Shown: positions 1-7,215 of the stretch, piece by piece
Position numbering within the stretch: the first letter of the stretch is position 1
Layout: every line of letters begins with the position of its first letter
Source: Bacteroidia bacterium
GTDB taxonomy: Bacteria; Bacteroidota; Bacteroidia; Bacteroidales; Azobacteroidaceae
Length of the DNA: 32,362 bases
Assembly: GCA_025996895.1 (NCBI GenBank)
Contig: BNTW01000027.1
Location: 1 to 32,362 of the forward strand
Direction of reading: 5' to 3'
Translations under genes and position numbers: made by a program
Notes under the pieces: generated by a model
What the model was told of the DNA's origin: nothing
The model's input: only the letters and a program-made list of their open reading frames with translations
Database searches by the model: none

Positions 1-293
1 TAAATCAGTTGGACAACAATCGGAATGAGCAACAAAAAAAGTAAGATTTTACTAACAGCAACTGTTTTTGCTTCCTTCACTCCCCCTTCAGGGGGTTGGG
101 GGGCTATTAATCCCAAAGCCGCCACCAGTCCCATTGCGACAAACCCGCCAAAAATGCCGGTATTGTCAAAAATGCCGGTGATGTCCGAAAGTCCCTGCCA
201 GGGATACGCTAAACGGTTGTAACCGTCAATCGTCTGAAATACAACGAAAACCGGCAACAGATACAACAGGTATTTAAGGATCAACGAACGCAT
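1..293 (-). CDS. Membrane protein, O-antigen ligase-like, N-terminal part (cut by window edge)
   Basis: The minus strand is open from an ATG at 293 to the window edge, giving 97 codons of an incomplete protein. Residues 1-20 are a hydrophobic segment starting MRSLILKYLLYLL. A short polar loop follows (about residues 21-45), then a second hydrophobic stretch containing NTGIFGGFVAMGL, and a third begins near the edge. The N/T-G-I-F-G-G-F motif ahead of a membrane helix is familiar from O-antigen ligase/Wzy-type polymerases, which join or transfer surface glycans in the inner membrane; that assignment is an inference from a short piece. The loop after the second helix reads PQPPEGGVKEA and is encoded by a G/C-rich palindromic element (81-104) that looks inserted in frame. 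A good promoter lies at 407-434. Any other polytopic membrane protein remains possible. Confidence 0.6.
   Translation of the reverse strand, partial: MRSLILKYLLYLLPVFVVFQTIDGYNRLAYPWQGLSDITGIFDNTGIFGGFVAMGLVAALGLIAPQPPEGGVKEAKTVAVSKILLFLLLIPIVVQLI
81..104. repeat. G/C-rich palindromic repeat-like element inside a coding sequence
   Basis: A run of C (82-86), the tetraloop TTCA (87-90) and a run of G (91-95) form a perfect five-pair hairpin, followed by TTGGGGGGC. It stands out from the surrounding membrane-protein coding sequence and is read as PQPPEGG on the minus strand. I recall similar C-run/TTCA/G-run elements dispersed in Bacteroidota genomes, but only one copy is visible here. Confidence 0.45.
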
Positions 294-302
294 GACAATA
301 AT

Positions 303-332
303 TGGTCTTCCCGTTCCCGTACCGGAAGACCA
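303..332 (-). promoter_or_regulatory. Leader hairpin ahead of the membrane-protein gene
   Basis: TGGTCTTCC (303-311) and GGAAGACCA (324-332) are perfectly complementary over nine pairs with a 12-base loop. On the minus strand the hairpin sits in the 5' leader, ending 9 bases before the ATG at 293, where it could affect ribosome access. Function is inferred only from position. Confidence 0.4.
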
Positions 333-406
333 TATTTCAAAAATGCTTATATTTAACAAAAATAATATTCTAACATTTTGACAACACTTTGCCGGTTAGA
401 ACGGGA

Positions 407-434
407 CAAAGATAGAGTTAATCTTCAAAAACAA
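407..434 (-). promoter_or_regulatory. Promoter for the 1-293 membrane-protein gene
   Basis: On the minus strand TATCTTTG (407-414) matches the Bacteroidota -7 consensus TAnnTTTG exactly. A TTG (432-434) lies 17 bases upstream as the -33 element. The predicted leader is roughly 110 bases and includes the hairpin at 303-332. Confidence 0.6.
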
Positions 435-473
435 GGATTTTTCCAGTTATTTTTTGCAAAATGTCATATTTCC

Positions 474-497
474 AATGATTAATAAGTTGTAATCATT
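474..497 (-). terminator. Weak candidate terminator hairpin after the CE15 gene
   Basis: AATGATTA (474-481) and TAATCATT (490-497) form an eight-pair, A/T-rich stem with an eight-base loop, about 28 bases past the CE15 stop codon on the minus strand. There is no clean T-tract directly after it, so it may only be a weak stem. Confidence 0.25.
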
Positions 498-524
498 CAT
501 AATGAATTAAGGGGATATAGATTT

Positions 525-2873
525 CTATTTCACAAATATTTTCTGCGTATAGGTTTTGTTGGCATTCCGGACGCTCACCACATAAATCCCGGAACGAACA
601 GACAATTCTAACGGAGAATAGCGGAGATAGTGCATCCCAACTGTTCTGCCGATAATATCTGCAATCCGAACACCGGAATTTTCGGGTGCGGTTACATTAA
701 TCATTCCGTGAAACGGAGAAAAAACGGTTGCCCACGCTTCCGGTTGAACGTTTGTGATAGACACCGGAACGTTTGTGTCGTCAAACACAATATCGTCGAT
801 GTAATAGGTTTTGTTGGCGATGTAGCCCATGTCGAAAGCCAATTGTATGGTGCTTCCGGCCGCCGTCAAGTTTTTATATTCGATTTTCTGCCACGTATTT
901 CCAACTGTAAATTCGTTCCAATATTGGCTGCTGCCCAATTTTCCCGACCCGTTGGTCGAAATCCGGCCTTTGCCTCCGCCATCGACTGCCCTCACCCAAA
1001 AACTGATATGATAGACATGTCCCGAAACGATTTCGACCGGAGGCGTAAAAGCCTGCACACTCCAAGCGTCTGTTCCTGAGCCATTTATCATTTTAAGCGC
1101 GTATTCTCCGCCGTGTTTGTCTTCCTGTGTAATCATAATTCCCGCACCCGGATTTTGCTTTGTCCAATCATAAATATTTCCGTTTTCAAAATCCAAAACA
1201 GTGTATTTTATGGGAGGTTCGCAATCGGTTTCCGTTCCACCCATTCCTTCCGGAAGTTTCGTGTTGTCGTTTGTAATATAAATCCGGTCGAGTTTCACAC
1301 TATTTTCGCGGTAACCAATGGTGAGCGTGTGGCTTCCGGCAAGCAAAGCCGTATTTACTGTTTTTTGCCATTGCCATTGGCCGTTTGTACTTAATCCGTC
1401 ATACGCAATCATTGCCTCGTTATCTATTTGTACCCAAAGTGAATTTTCCTTATCGTTCGGACAACTTAAACGTAAATAAAAATTAAACTCATGATTATTT
1501 TTTACCGTAAAAGGAACGGTTACCCAACCATTACTACCCAAAGTTACCTGTTTTCCGTTGGAAGCATTATTGTCTTCATTGATAACGTAATCGCCGCTGA
1601 TACTGACGCAATTTGATTCCGCTTCGTAGAAATATTGCTCTGCCGGCACAGCAGGCTCGGTTACATCCGCCCATTCGCTAATCCAAAATTGATAATTCAG
1701 ACTTTGATAAGGAGAAGTTAAAATATTCGCCGTATTCACCTCACTTTTGCCGCGCAAGAATTTGTCAATAAACTTTGTTGCAGCAGCGTCCTGACTTGAA
1801 GCTGCCTGGCAATGATTGTGTCCGCCGGTAAAATCAAATCCGAAACGATCTTCGACGCCGAATTTTTTCCAGACTTCGCGGGCAGCCATACAGGACACAT
1901 AGCCCGATTCGTCGGCCAACCACGTCCAACCGTCATTTCCGAAAGCCAAAAACGCACGGGGAGCAATCATAGCAATCAATTCGTGATGGTCGTAGGGCAA
2001 TTTATTGACCTGTCCGCCGAAATTATTTTTCAACGCCGGCATAAACCACGAATAATTGGTGCTGTTGATGTTCTCGACACTGCCCAGCGTTTCGGAAACG
2101 CGCCACGAAGCAATCCCACCGCCACCAGACTCCTGTGCAATGGTGAGCGCAATCCGTTCGTCGAACGCACCGGCAAACAATGCCATTTTTCCGGCATACG
2201 AACAACCGGTTACGCCGATATGTGCTAAATCGGCTTTCAGTTGGGATTGTATCAATTCGATACCGTCAATCAACCGGCTGACGCCCCAAGCCCACGCGCA
2301 ATAATCACCTGCCTGCGAAAGTCCGGGATACATTTTATAAAAAGGTGCGTTCAAATCTTTATTTCCGCTCATGCTGTAAGTCGCGACCTGGTCGTGATTG
2401 AACGGTATCTGAATACAACCGTCAAAAAGTGATGCCGACAAATTGCCGGTCGGAGTGTTCATACCGATAATCACCGGAAAAGGGCCTGTACCGGACGGTA
2501 TATTGATTTTGGATGTCAATATCAGCGTTTTTCCATTTTCTTTAACGGTTATGGTGAGCGTTCCGCCGGAGTAAGTGGCCGAAATATCTGCCGGACGAGC
2601 CGGTTTTACGCCAATTTCGTAATCCTCGATTTCGGCTTTGATTTCATTGCGGCGACATTCCCAATCCGTCAAAGTGCCGGCCGTTCCGTGTCCATCCGAC
2701 CATTCGAACGGATTGGGCAAGCGAACACTCGAAGGTAAGTCTTTGACCGCAGGCAGAACCGGTTTTGCGCAGTCTGCTCCTGTATTTTCGGAATTATACA
2801 CCAATGGAACGTTTTGTGCCATGACTACAGCCGTTCCGATTATCGCCAACAGAGTAAAAATTATTTTTCTCAT
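525..2873 (-). CDS. Secreted CE15 glucuronoyl methylesterase with two carbohydrate-binding modules and a T9SS C-terminal domain
   Basis: CE15 enzymes hydrolyse the ester between 4-O-methyl-glucuronic acid on xylan and lignin alcohols. The 782-residue protein starts with a Sec signal peptide (MRKIIFTLLAIIGTAVVMA). The catalytic domain spans about 30-385 with the nucleophile motif GCSYAGKMALFAGAFDERI (Ser225), an acid in QESGGGG (Glu248) and His352/His354 in GGHNHC, the expected Ser-Glu-His set. The residue after the nucleophile is Tyr, where many characterised CE15 enzymes have Arg. About 412-540 is a CBM35/CBM6-like module (YEAESN start), about 555-700 a CBM4_9-like jelly roll starting VLDFENG, and about 708-782 a type IX secretion sorting domain ending GIYVVSVRNANKTYTQKIFVK-like, so export to the surface is likely. 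I chose the ATG at 2873 rather than 2897 because it places the signal peptide at the N-terminus and a -7 element at 2899-2906 would start transcription after 2897. Confidence 0.87.
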   Translation of the reverse strand: MRKIIFTLLAIIGTAVVMAQNVPLVYNSENTGADCAKPVLPAVKDLPSSVRLPNPFEWSDGHGTAGTLTDWECRRNEIKAEIEDYEIGVKPARPADISATYSGGTLTITVKENGKTLILTSKINIPSGTGPFPVIIGMNTPTGNLSASLFDGCIQIPFNHDQVATYSMSGNKDLNAPFYKMYPGLSQAGDYCAWAWGVSRLIDGIELIQSQLKADLAHIGVTGCSYAGKMALFAGAFDERIALTIAQESGGGGIASWRVSETLGSVENINSTNYSWFMPALKNNFGGQVNKLPYDHHELIAMIAPRAFLAFGNDGWTWLADESGYVSCMAAREVWKKFGVEDRFGFDFTGGHNHCQAASSQDAAATKFIDKFLRGKSEVNTANILTSPYQSLNYQFWISEWADVTEPAVPAEQYFYEAESNCVSISGDYVINEDNNASNGKQVTLGSNGWVTVPFTVKNNHEFNFYLRLSCPNDKENSLWVQIDNEAMIAYDGLSTNGQWQWQKTVNTALLAGSHTLTIGYRENSVKLDRIYITNDNTKLPEGMGGTETDCEPPIKYTVLDFENGNIYDWTKQNPGAGIMITQEDKHGGEYALKMINGSGTDAWSVQAFTPPVEIVSGHVYHISFWVRAVDGGGKGRISTNGSGKLGSSQYWNEFTVGNTWQKIEYKNLTAAGSTIQLAFDMGYIANKTYYIDDIVFDDTNVPVSITNVQPEAWATVFSPFHGMINVTAPENSGVRIADIIGRTVGMHYLRYSPLELSVRSGIYVVSVRNANKTYTQKIFVK

Positions 2874-2898
2874 AATACCAATTAGATAAATAGACATT

Positions 2899-2906
2899 CA
2901 AATTTA
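2899..2906 (-). promoter_or_regulatory. -7 element for the CE15 gene
   Basis: TAAATTTG on the minus strand fits TAnnTTTG. No properly spaced TTG is present (the nearest is 13 bases away), so the promoter is incomplete or activator-dependent. It supports the CE15 start at 2873. Confidence 0.4.
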
Positions 2907-2910
2907 CGAC

Positions 2911-2940
2911 AACGGCGAACAACCGGCTTGCGTAGCCGTT
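2911..2940 (-). terminator. Hairpin at the end of the winged-helix gene
   Basis: AACGGC (2911-2916) and GCCGTT (2935-2940) form a six-pair stem overlapping the TAA stop (2939-2941) of the upstream gene. No T-tract follows, so it is at best an imperfect terminator between that gene and the CE15 gene. Confidence 0.25.
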
Positions 2941-3988
2941 ACTTATGTTGTTGCAACGGTAAGGTTTCTTGAAGTTTTGAAACAAATTCTTGATTAGAGG
3001 TAACAACTTCGTCGAAGAGCTCGAATGCGATAGGATTTTTCTTTTGTGCCGTCTTTTTCCATAGCCCCACCACTTGCCCGTTGACGACAATCACCGGACG
3101 AAATACGCCGTTGCTTGAAACGGCACGGCTATGATGCTCCGACAACAACACCGGACTACGGTCTTTGTAGGCGATAATGTATTCGTCGAAAGCCGGCAAT
3201 AAATGATACGAATTTTCCACCTCGTGAATATCGCGGTAATCGTTTCGTATCCAATAAGTTTGGTCATTAATCACTTCCGCAACATATTCGTTTTTAATGG
3301 CTTCCAATCCCCGGCGCGCTTCGGAGACGGACAGTCCCGACCACCACACAAAATCGGGTAAAGTTGCCGGACTATGGCTCCGGAAATACAACTGCGCCAA
3401 TTGCGCCAATGCTTCGTCTTTGTGTAACGAAGGAACAGCCGGTGCGCGTTCGTCCAACAACGCGTAAGTCTGGTTTTTTCCCTGCAACGTACCGCTGCAC
3501 ACGATGGCTTCCACTTCGGCACGCATTAAGAAATGTACCAACCGCGCAGAATTAACAACAATGTGGTGTTTTTCCAACTCTGCACCAATGGCTTCGCGCG
3601 TGAGGTGATTTCCGCCTTCCAATGCTTTAGCGATAATCGTATTTGTCTGACTGTAAAGTTTTTCGGTAATTTCCAAATCCCTGTCGCGCGAATAAGAAGA
3701 CGATTTAATACGTCCGGCAGACAACGATAACTGCCAACGAATAGTTGAGGGCGTTACGAAATGCCAAGTCGGACGCAAAACGTGTGTGCGCAGGATTTTC
3801 CCCTGATTAAATGCTTCTTCCACCGTCTGTTCGGCGCATTCCGGCAAGCGCACACTCACTGCCAATTTCACCATATTGAAATCTTGCGCCTGCATCGCAC
3901 CCAGCCACGCCACCACTTCTTGCGGCGTTCGGCAATGTGTTTCTAACAGTTGGTGGCTCGCCAGCCGAATAGAGGCAATCGTCGACAT
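2939..3988 (-). CDS. Winged-helix (HTH_42) protein, AlkZ-like DNA glycosylase family
   Basis: The 349-residue protein belongs to the winged-helix superfamily that includes the bacterial DNA glycosylases AlkZ and YcaQ/AlkX. Visible family signatures are the N-terminal LGAMQAQDF (residues about 29-37), RPTWHFV (about 72-78) and LPAFDEYIIAYKDR near residue 265. AlkZ cleaves bulky and crosslinked alkyl bases using two glutamines in a Q-hydrophobic-Q motif; the QAQ here matches that arrangement. The length fits the family. The start is two bases after the trpS stop codon, so the two genes are almost certainly co-transcribed. The DNA-repair role is by family; substrate cannot be read from sequence, and many members are annotated only as winged-helix DNA-binding proteins. 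Confidence 0.8.
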   Translation of the reverse strand: MSTIASIRLASHQLLETHCRTPQEVVAWLGAMQAQDFNMVKLAVSVRLPECAEQTVEEAFNQGKILRTHVLRPTWHFVTPSTIRWQLSLSAGRIKSSSYSRDRDLEITEKLYSQTNTIIAKALEGGNHLTREAIGAELEKHHIVVNSARLVHFLMRAEVEAIVCSGTLQGKNQTYALLDERAPAVPSLHKDEALAQLAQLYFRSHSPATLPDFVWWSGLSVSEARRGLEAIKNEYVAEVINDQTYWIRNDYRDIHEVENSYHLLPAFDEYIIAYKDRSPVLLSEHHSRAVSSNGVFRPVIVVNGQVVGLWKKTAQKKNPIAFELFDEVVTSNQEFVSKLQETLPLQQHK

Positions 3989-3990
3989 GT

Positions 3991-4983
3991 TTAAAAAGGT
4001 TTAAAACCCATAATTTCGCGGACTTCCCGCAAGGTTTTGCGCGCACTTTCCCGCGCTTTTTCCGTTCCTTCCGTTACCACTTTGTGTAAATAAGCATCGT
4101 CGTTTTTGATTTCGTTGATACGCTCGCGGATAGGCGTCGTAACGTTGATAATGTCTTCAGCGAGTTGTTTTTTCAGGTTGCCGTACCATTTTGTCGCTCC
4201 TGTATTCCACAAATTATTGTAATAATCGACCACCTCGGGTGTTGAAACCACTTTTAAAATCGTAAATAAATTCTCGATATAATCGGGTTTCGATGTGTTT
4301 TCGCCTTCGGGGCCGTTGTCGGTCAATGCACCTTTCACTTTCTTTTCAATTGTTTTCGGCTCATCAATCAGATAAATGGCATTGCCTTCCGACTTACCCA
4401 TTTTACCACTACCATCCAATCCGGGAATTTTTATCATTTGCTGGTCGGAAGCAAAAGCGGTCGGCTCTTTGAAATATGCCACGCCATATTTATAATTGAA
4501 ACGCTGGGCATAATTGCGCGTCATTTCGAGATGTTGTTCCTGGTCTTTGCCCACCGGTACATAATCGGCATTATGGATCAGAATATCCGCCGCCTGCAAT
4601 ACCGGATAGGTCAGCAGTCCCGCATTGACGTTGTTAGGATTTTGCCGTGCCTTTTCCTTAAAAGAAACCGTTTTTTCCAGTTCACCCAAATACGCCTGCA
4701 TGTTCAACAAAAGATACAATTCGGCGATTTCGGGAATATCACTTTGTACATACAAAACCGATTTTTCAGGGTTTAATCCACAAGCCAGGTATTCCGAAAG
4801 GATATTTTTTACGTTGCTGTGCAATGTTTTCGGGTCGGGGTGCGTCGTGAGCGCGTGCCAATCGGCAATAAAGAAAAAACATTTATACTCTTCCTGCATT
4901 TTCAGGAAATTAACCATTGCGCCGTAATAATTACCCAGGTGCAAATTGCCTGTCGGACGGATACCGCTTAAAACTGTTTTCAT
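3991..4983 (-). CDS. trpS: Tryptophan--tRNA ligase
   Basis: This class I aminoacyl-tRNA synthetase charges tRNA-Trp with tryptophan in the cytoplasm using ATP. Its 330 residues are the normal bacterial length. The HIGH-type signature is PTGNLHLGNYYG (about residues 9-20) and the KMSKS-type loop is GKMGKSEGN (about 193-201). The start ATG opens directly on the conserved MKTVLSGIRPTG N-terminus. A TAnnTTTG element at 5007-5014 is the likely promoter, and the inverted repeat at 5031-5050 sits where the -33 region should be. The downstream winged-helix gene begins two bases after the stop. Confidence 0.97.
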   Translation of the reverse strand: MKTVLSGIRPTGNLHLGNYYGAMVNFLKMQEEYKCFFFIADWHALTTHPDPKTLHSNVKNILSEYLACGLNPEKSVLYVQSDIPEIAELYLLLNMQAYLGELEKTVSFKEKARQNPNNVNAGLLTYPVLQAADILIHNADYVPVGKDQEQHLEMTRNYAQRFNYKYGVAYFKEPTAFASDQQMIKIPGLDGSGKMGKSEGNAIYLIDEPKTIEKKVKGALTDNGPEGENTSKPDYIENLFTILKVVSTPEVVDYYNNLWNTGATKWYGNLKKQLAEDIINVTTPIRERINEIKNDDAYLHKVVTEGTEKARESARKTLREVREIMGFKPF

Positions 4984-5006
4984 AAAATACTCAAATTTTC
5001 AGAAGA

Positions 5007-5014
5007 CAAAAGTA
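5007..5014 (-). promoter_or_regulatory. -7 element of the trpS promoter
   Basis: TACTTTTG on the minus strand matches TAnnTTTG, with the inferred start of transcription about 20 bases before the ATG. No TTG is found at the usual -33 distance; an inverted repeat (5031-5050) occupies that position. Confidence 0.5.
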
Positions 5015-5030
5015 CATGAAATAATTTATT

Positions 5031-5050
5031 TTTAGTAGATAAATACTAAA
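5031..5050. promoter_or_regulatory. Inverted repeat in the trpS promoter region
   Basis: TTTAGTA (5031-5037) and TACTAAA (5044-5050) are perfect inverted copies separated by six bases. The core TAGTA/TACTA half-sites resemble those of the palindrome at 5089-5107, so both could bind the same regulator; this is inference. Confidence 0.4.
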
Positions 5051-5088
5051 TTGCCTGCCTTATAATCATAAATAAAGTTAAAAATCAG

Positions 5089-5107
5089 TACTATGTATTG
5101 CATAGTA
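5089..5107. promoter_or_regulatory. Probable PadR operator
   Basis: TACTATG (5089-5095) and CATAGTA (5101-5107) form a perfect seven-base inverted repeat with a five-base centre. The centre contains the TTG (5098-5100) serving as -33 element for the padR promoter, so binding would block RNA polymerase. PadR regulators commonly autoregulate through palindromes of this kind. Confidence 0.65.
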
Positions 5108-5128
5108 TTTTTATTTGATCTATCTTTG
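5098..5128 (+). promoter_or_regulatory. Promoter of the PadR/PspC operon
   Basis: TTG (5098-5100), a 20-base spacer and TATCTTTG (5121-5128) give a complete Bacteroidota promoter upstream of the ATG at 5166. The -33 element lies within the palindrome at 5089-5107. Confidence 0.7.
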
Positions 5129-5165
5129 TATCGTAATTGAAAAATAAGTATATAAAAATAAAAAT

Positions 5166-5495
5166 ATGAATGCAGACAATGTAAAATCTCAAATGCGAAA
5201 AGGAATACTCGAATATTGTATTCTTTTGATTCTGAATAAGGAGCCGGCGTATGCGCCCGACATTATTCGTATTTTGCAGGAAGCGAAGTTGATTGTGGTG
5301 GAAGGTACCTTGTATCCGCTGTTGACGCGCCTGAAAAATATGAATTTGCTCAGTTACCAATGGATTGAATCTACACAGGGACCTCCGCGCAAGTATTATA
5401 AATTGACGCCGGAAGGGGAAGAGTTCTTGAATGAACTGGAAACTTCGTGGGAAGAAATCAGCGAGACAATCAATCATTTAAAACGAAATAATTAA
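5166..5495 (+). CDS. PadR-family transcriptional regulator
   Basis: The 109-residue protein is a single PadR winged-helix domain: MRKGILEYCILLIL at the start, YAPDIIRILQE (recognition region), EGTLYPLLTRLKNMNLL and the wing GPPRKYYKLTPEGEEFL, followed by a short dimerisation helix. PadR proteins are dimeric repressors, usually of stress or membrane-related genes. The gene heads an operon with the PspC/GIN membrane protein, whose ATG follows the stop after 11 bases. The palindrome at 5089-5107 on its own promoter suggests autorepression. The inducing signal cannot be inferred. Confidence 0.93.
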   Translation: MNADNVKSQMRKGILEYCILLILNKEPAYAPDIIRILQEAKLIVVEGTLYPLLTRLKNMNLLSYQWIESTQGPPRKYYKLTPEGEEFLNELETSWEEISETINHLKRNN

Positions 5496-5506
5496 TACAC
5501 ACAAAT

Positions 5507-7210
5507 ATGAAAAAGACATTGACAGTAAATCTCAACGGTAGGGTTTTCAACATCGACGAAGATGCTTACCAATTGTTGGACAAATACTTGCGCAACTTGC
5601 GGATCTATTTCCGCAACGAGGAAGGAAGTACGGAAATCCTTGCGGATTTTGAAGCCCGTATCGAAGAATTGTTGAGCGACCGCGTGCGTCTGGGCTACAA
5701 CGTCATCAGTATCGACGAAGTGGAAAAGGTCATCGCACAAATGGGACGCCCCGACGATTTCGGGACGAAAGAAGAAAAAGAAACGACCGAACATCATGCG
5801 AAAACCGAATTTTATACGCCGGCCCGGAAACGGTTGTACCGCAACCCGGCCGATAAAATGCTCGGTGGTTTGTGTTCGGGATTGGCTGCTTATTTCAACA
5901 TGGAAGTCAATTTAGTGCGTATCATTGCGGTGATTTTGATTTTTGGCACTTCGCTTTGGATTGTTCCGGTTTATCTGATTGCGTGGATATTCGTGCCGGA
6001 AGCACGGACAGCCGAACAGAAACTCGAAATGCAGGGAAAACCCATTACAGTCGAAAATATCGGTAAAACGGTGGCTGCAAACACTGAAACGGACAAACAA
6101 AACAACAAGAAGGGATGTGTAGGTGCGTTTCTCGATTTTATCGTGGCGTTCTTCAAAGTCTGCTTAGTAGGCATGGGCTGTTTAGTCGGATTGCCGCTGA
6201 TTTTTGCTTTGGTGGTGGTGATTATCGTGTTATTTGCTACGATTTTCGGCGTAGGAACAGGATTTTTGGGCGCAGTTATTCCGTGGTCTAACAACTCGCC
6301 TGTTCTGATTGCACACCCCGCTTGGGCAACGGTCGCGTTCTGTCTGATTATCGGTATTCCGCTCATTGCGTTGGTTTATGCGATTGTCGCCTATCTGATG
6401 AAGTTGAAACCGGTGCATAAAAGCGTGAAATGGGTAGGCCTGATTGCTTGGGTAGCTGCGATTGTGCTGTTTGCTTTTTCGGGATTTAAGGTAAATTGGA
6501 GTGAAATTTCAGAAAAGAACGATTGGCATATTGGTTATACGATGAAGGAAATTCAGGGAAACGGCGTTTTATCGGACAGAAGCGAAATCATGCCGGCCAT
6601 CGATGAATTTGAGTTGAGCGGAACATTGGAAATTGCACTGCAAGTGGAAGCCAGCCCCGATGACAAAACGCATCTGTTGATTAATACCGATTCAAATATT
6701 ATCGACAAAATCATGGTAGAGAAAAACGGTAATTCGTTGAATTTGCGAAACACCAAACGGTGGAATTTGAAGCCGTCGTCGCCGATTATCGTGCATCTGC
6801 AAACACCGAAATTGAAAAGTATCGAAACAAACGGCGCATCTAAAGCCGAAGTATCCGGAAATTTCAATACCGACGAATTAGACGCAACGGTTTCCGGTGT
6901 AAGCAAGTTGACTATCAATGAATTAAATTTGAACGGGTTGGATGCGGAGGCTTCCGGTGTAGGTGAATTGACTTTGGCCGGAACGGCTAAAAAAGCGGAT
7001 ATGGACGCTTCCGGTACAGCGAAAATTCATGCCTTCGATTTGGTTGCCGATACGGTGAATGCCGAAACAAGTGGTGTGAGTGAAGTAAGCTGTAATCCGA
7101 CTGAATACTTGAAGGGCGAAGCCAGCGGGGCATCTAAAGTATTTTATAAGCAAGAGCCGAAAATAAAATCAATTTCTACGTCGGGAGTAGCGGAAGTAAC
7201 GAAACATTAA
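5507..7210 (+). CDS. PspC-domain membrane protein with C-terminal GIN (DUF2807) domain
   Basis: The 567-residue protein has three parts. Residues 1-90 form a cytoplasmic domain (MKKTLTVNLNGRVFNIDEDA, then a helical segment ending VIAQMGRPDDFG). A PspC domain follows at about 105-165 (RNPADKMLGGLCSGLAAYF and a hydrophobic segment). Further membrane helices lie at about 220-260, 269-298 and 308-331. Residues about 350-565 are a beta-helical GIN/DUF2807 domain with recurring SGVSKL, SGVGEL, SGTAKI and SGASKV turns, presumably outside the cytoplasm. PadR plus PspC/GIN is a recurring Bacteroidota pair thought to respond to envelope stress; the exact role is not established by the sequence. The carbonic-anhydrase-like gene starts five bases after the stop. 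Confidence 0.88.
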   Translation: MKKTLTVNLNGRVFNIDEDAYQLLDKYLRNLRIYFRNEEGSTEILADFEARIEELLSDRVRLGYNVISIDEVEKVIAQMGRPDDFGTKEEKETTEHHAKTEFYTPARKRLYRNPADKMLGGLCSGLAAYFNMEVNLVRIIAVILIFGTSLWIVPVYLIAWIFVPEARTAEQKLEMQGKPITVENIGKTVAANTETDKQNNKKGCVGAFLDFIVAFFKVCLVGMGCLVGLPLIFALVVVIIVLFATIFGVGTGFLGAVIPWSNNSPVLIAHPAWATVAFCLIIGIPLIALVYAIVAYLMKLKPVHKSVKWVGLIAWVAAIVLFAFSGFKVNWSEISEKNDWHIGYTMKEIQGNGVLSDRSEIMPAIDEFELSGTLEIALQVEASPDDKTHLLINTDSNIIDKIMVEKNGNSLNLRNTKRWNLKPSSPIIVHLQTPKLKSIETNGASKAEVSGNFNTDELDATVSGVSKLTINELNLNGLDAEASGVGELTLAGTAKKADMDASGTAKIHAFDLVADTVNAETSGVSEVSCNPTEYLKGEASGASKVFYKQEPKIKSISTSGVAEVTKH

Positions 7211-7215
7211 AAGCG

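Noticed and set aside
25..222. Plus-strand open frame at the left edge
   Set aside because: It overlaps the minus-strand membrane-protein frame, which is open to the edge, has hydrophobic helices and a consensus promoter. The plus reading is low-complexity and has no promoter.
2873..2897. Longer start for the CE15 gene at 2897
   Set aside because: It would put eight extra residues before a normal signal peptide, and the -7 element at 2899-2906 would start transcription after it.
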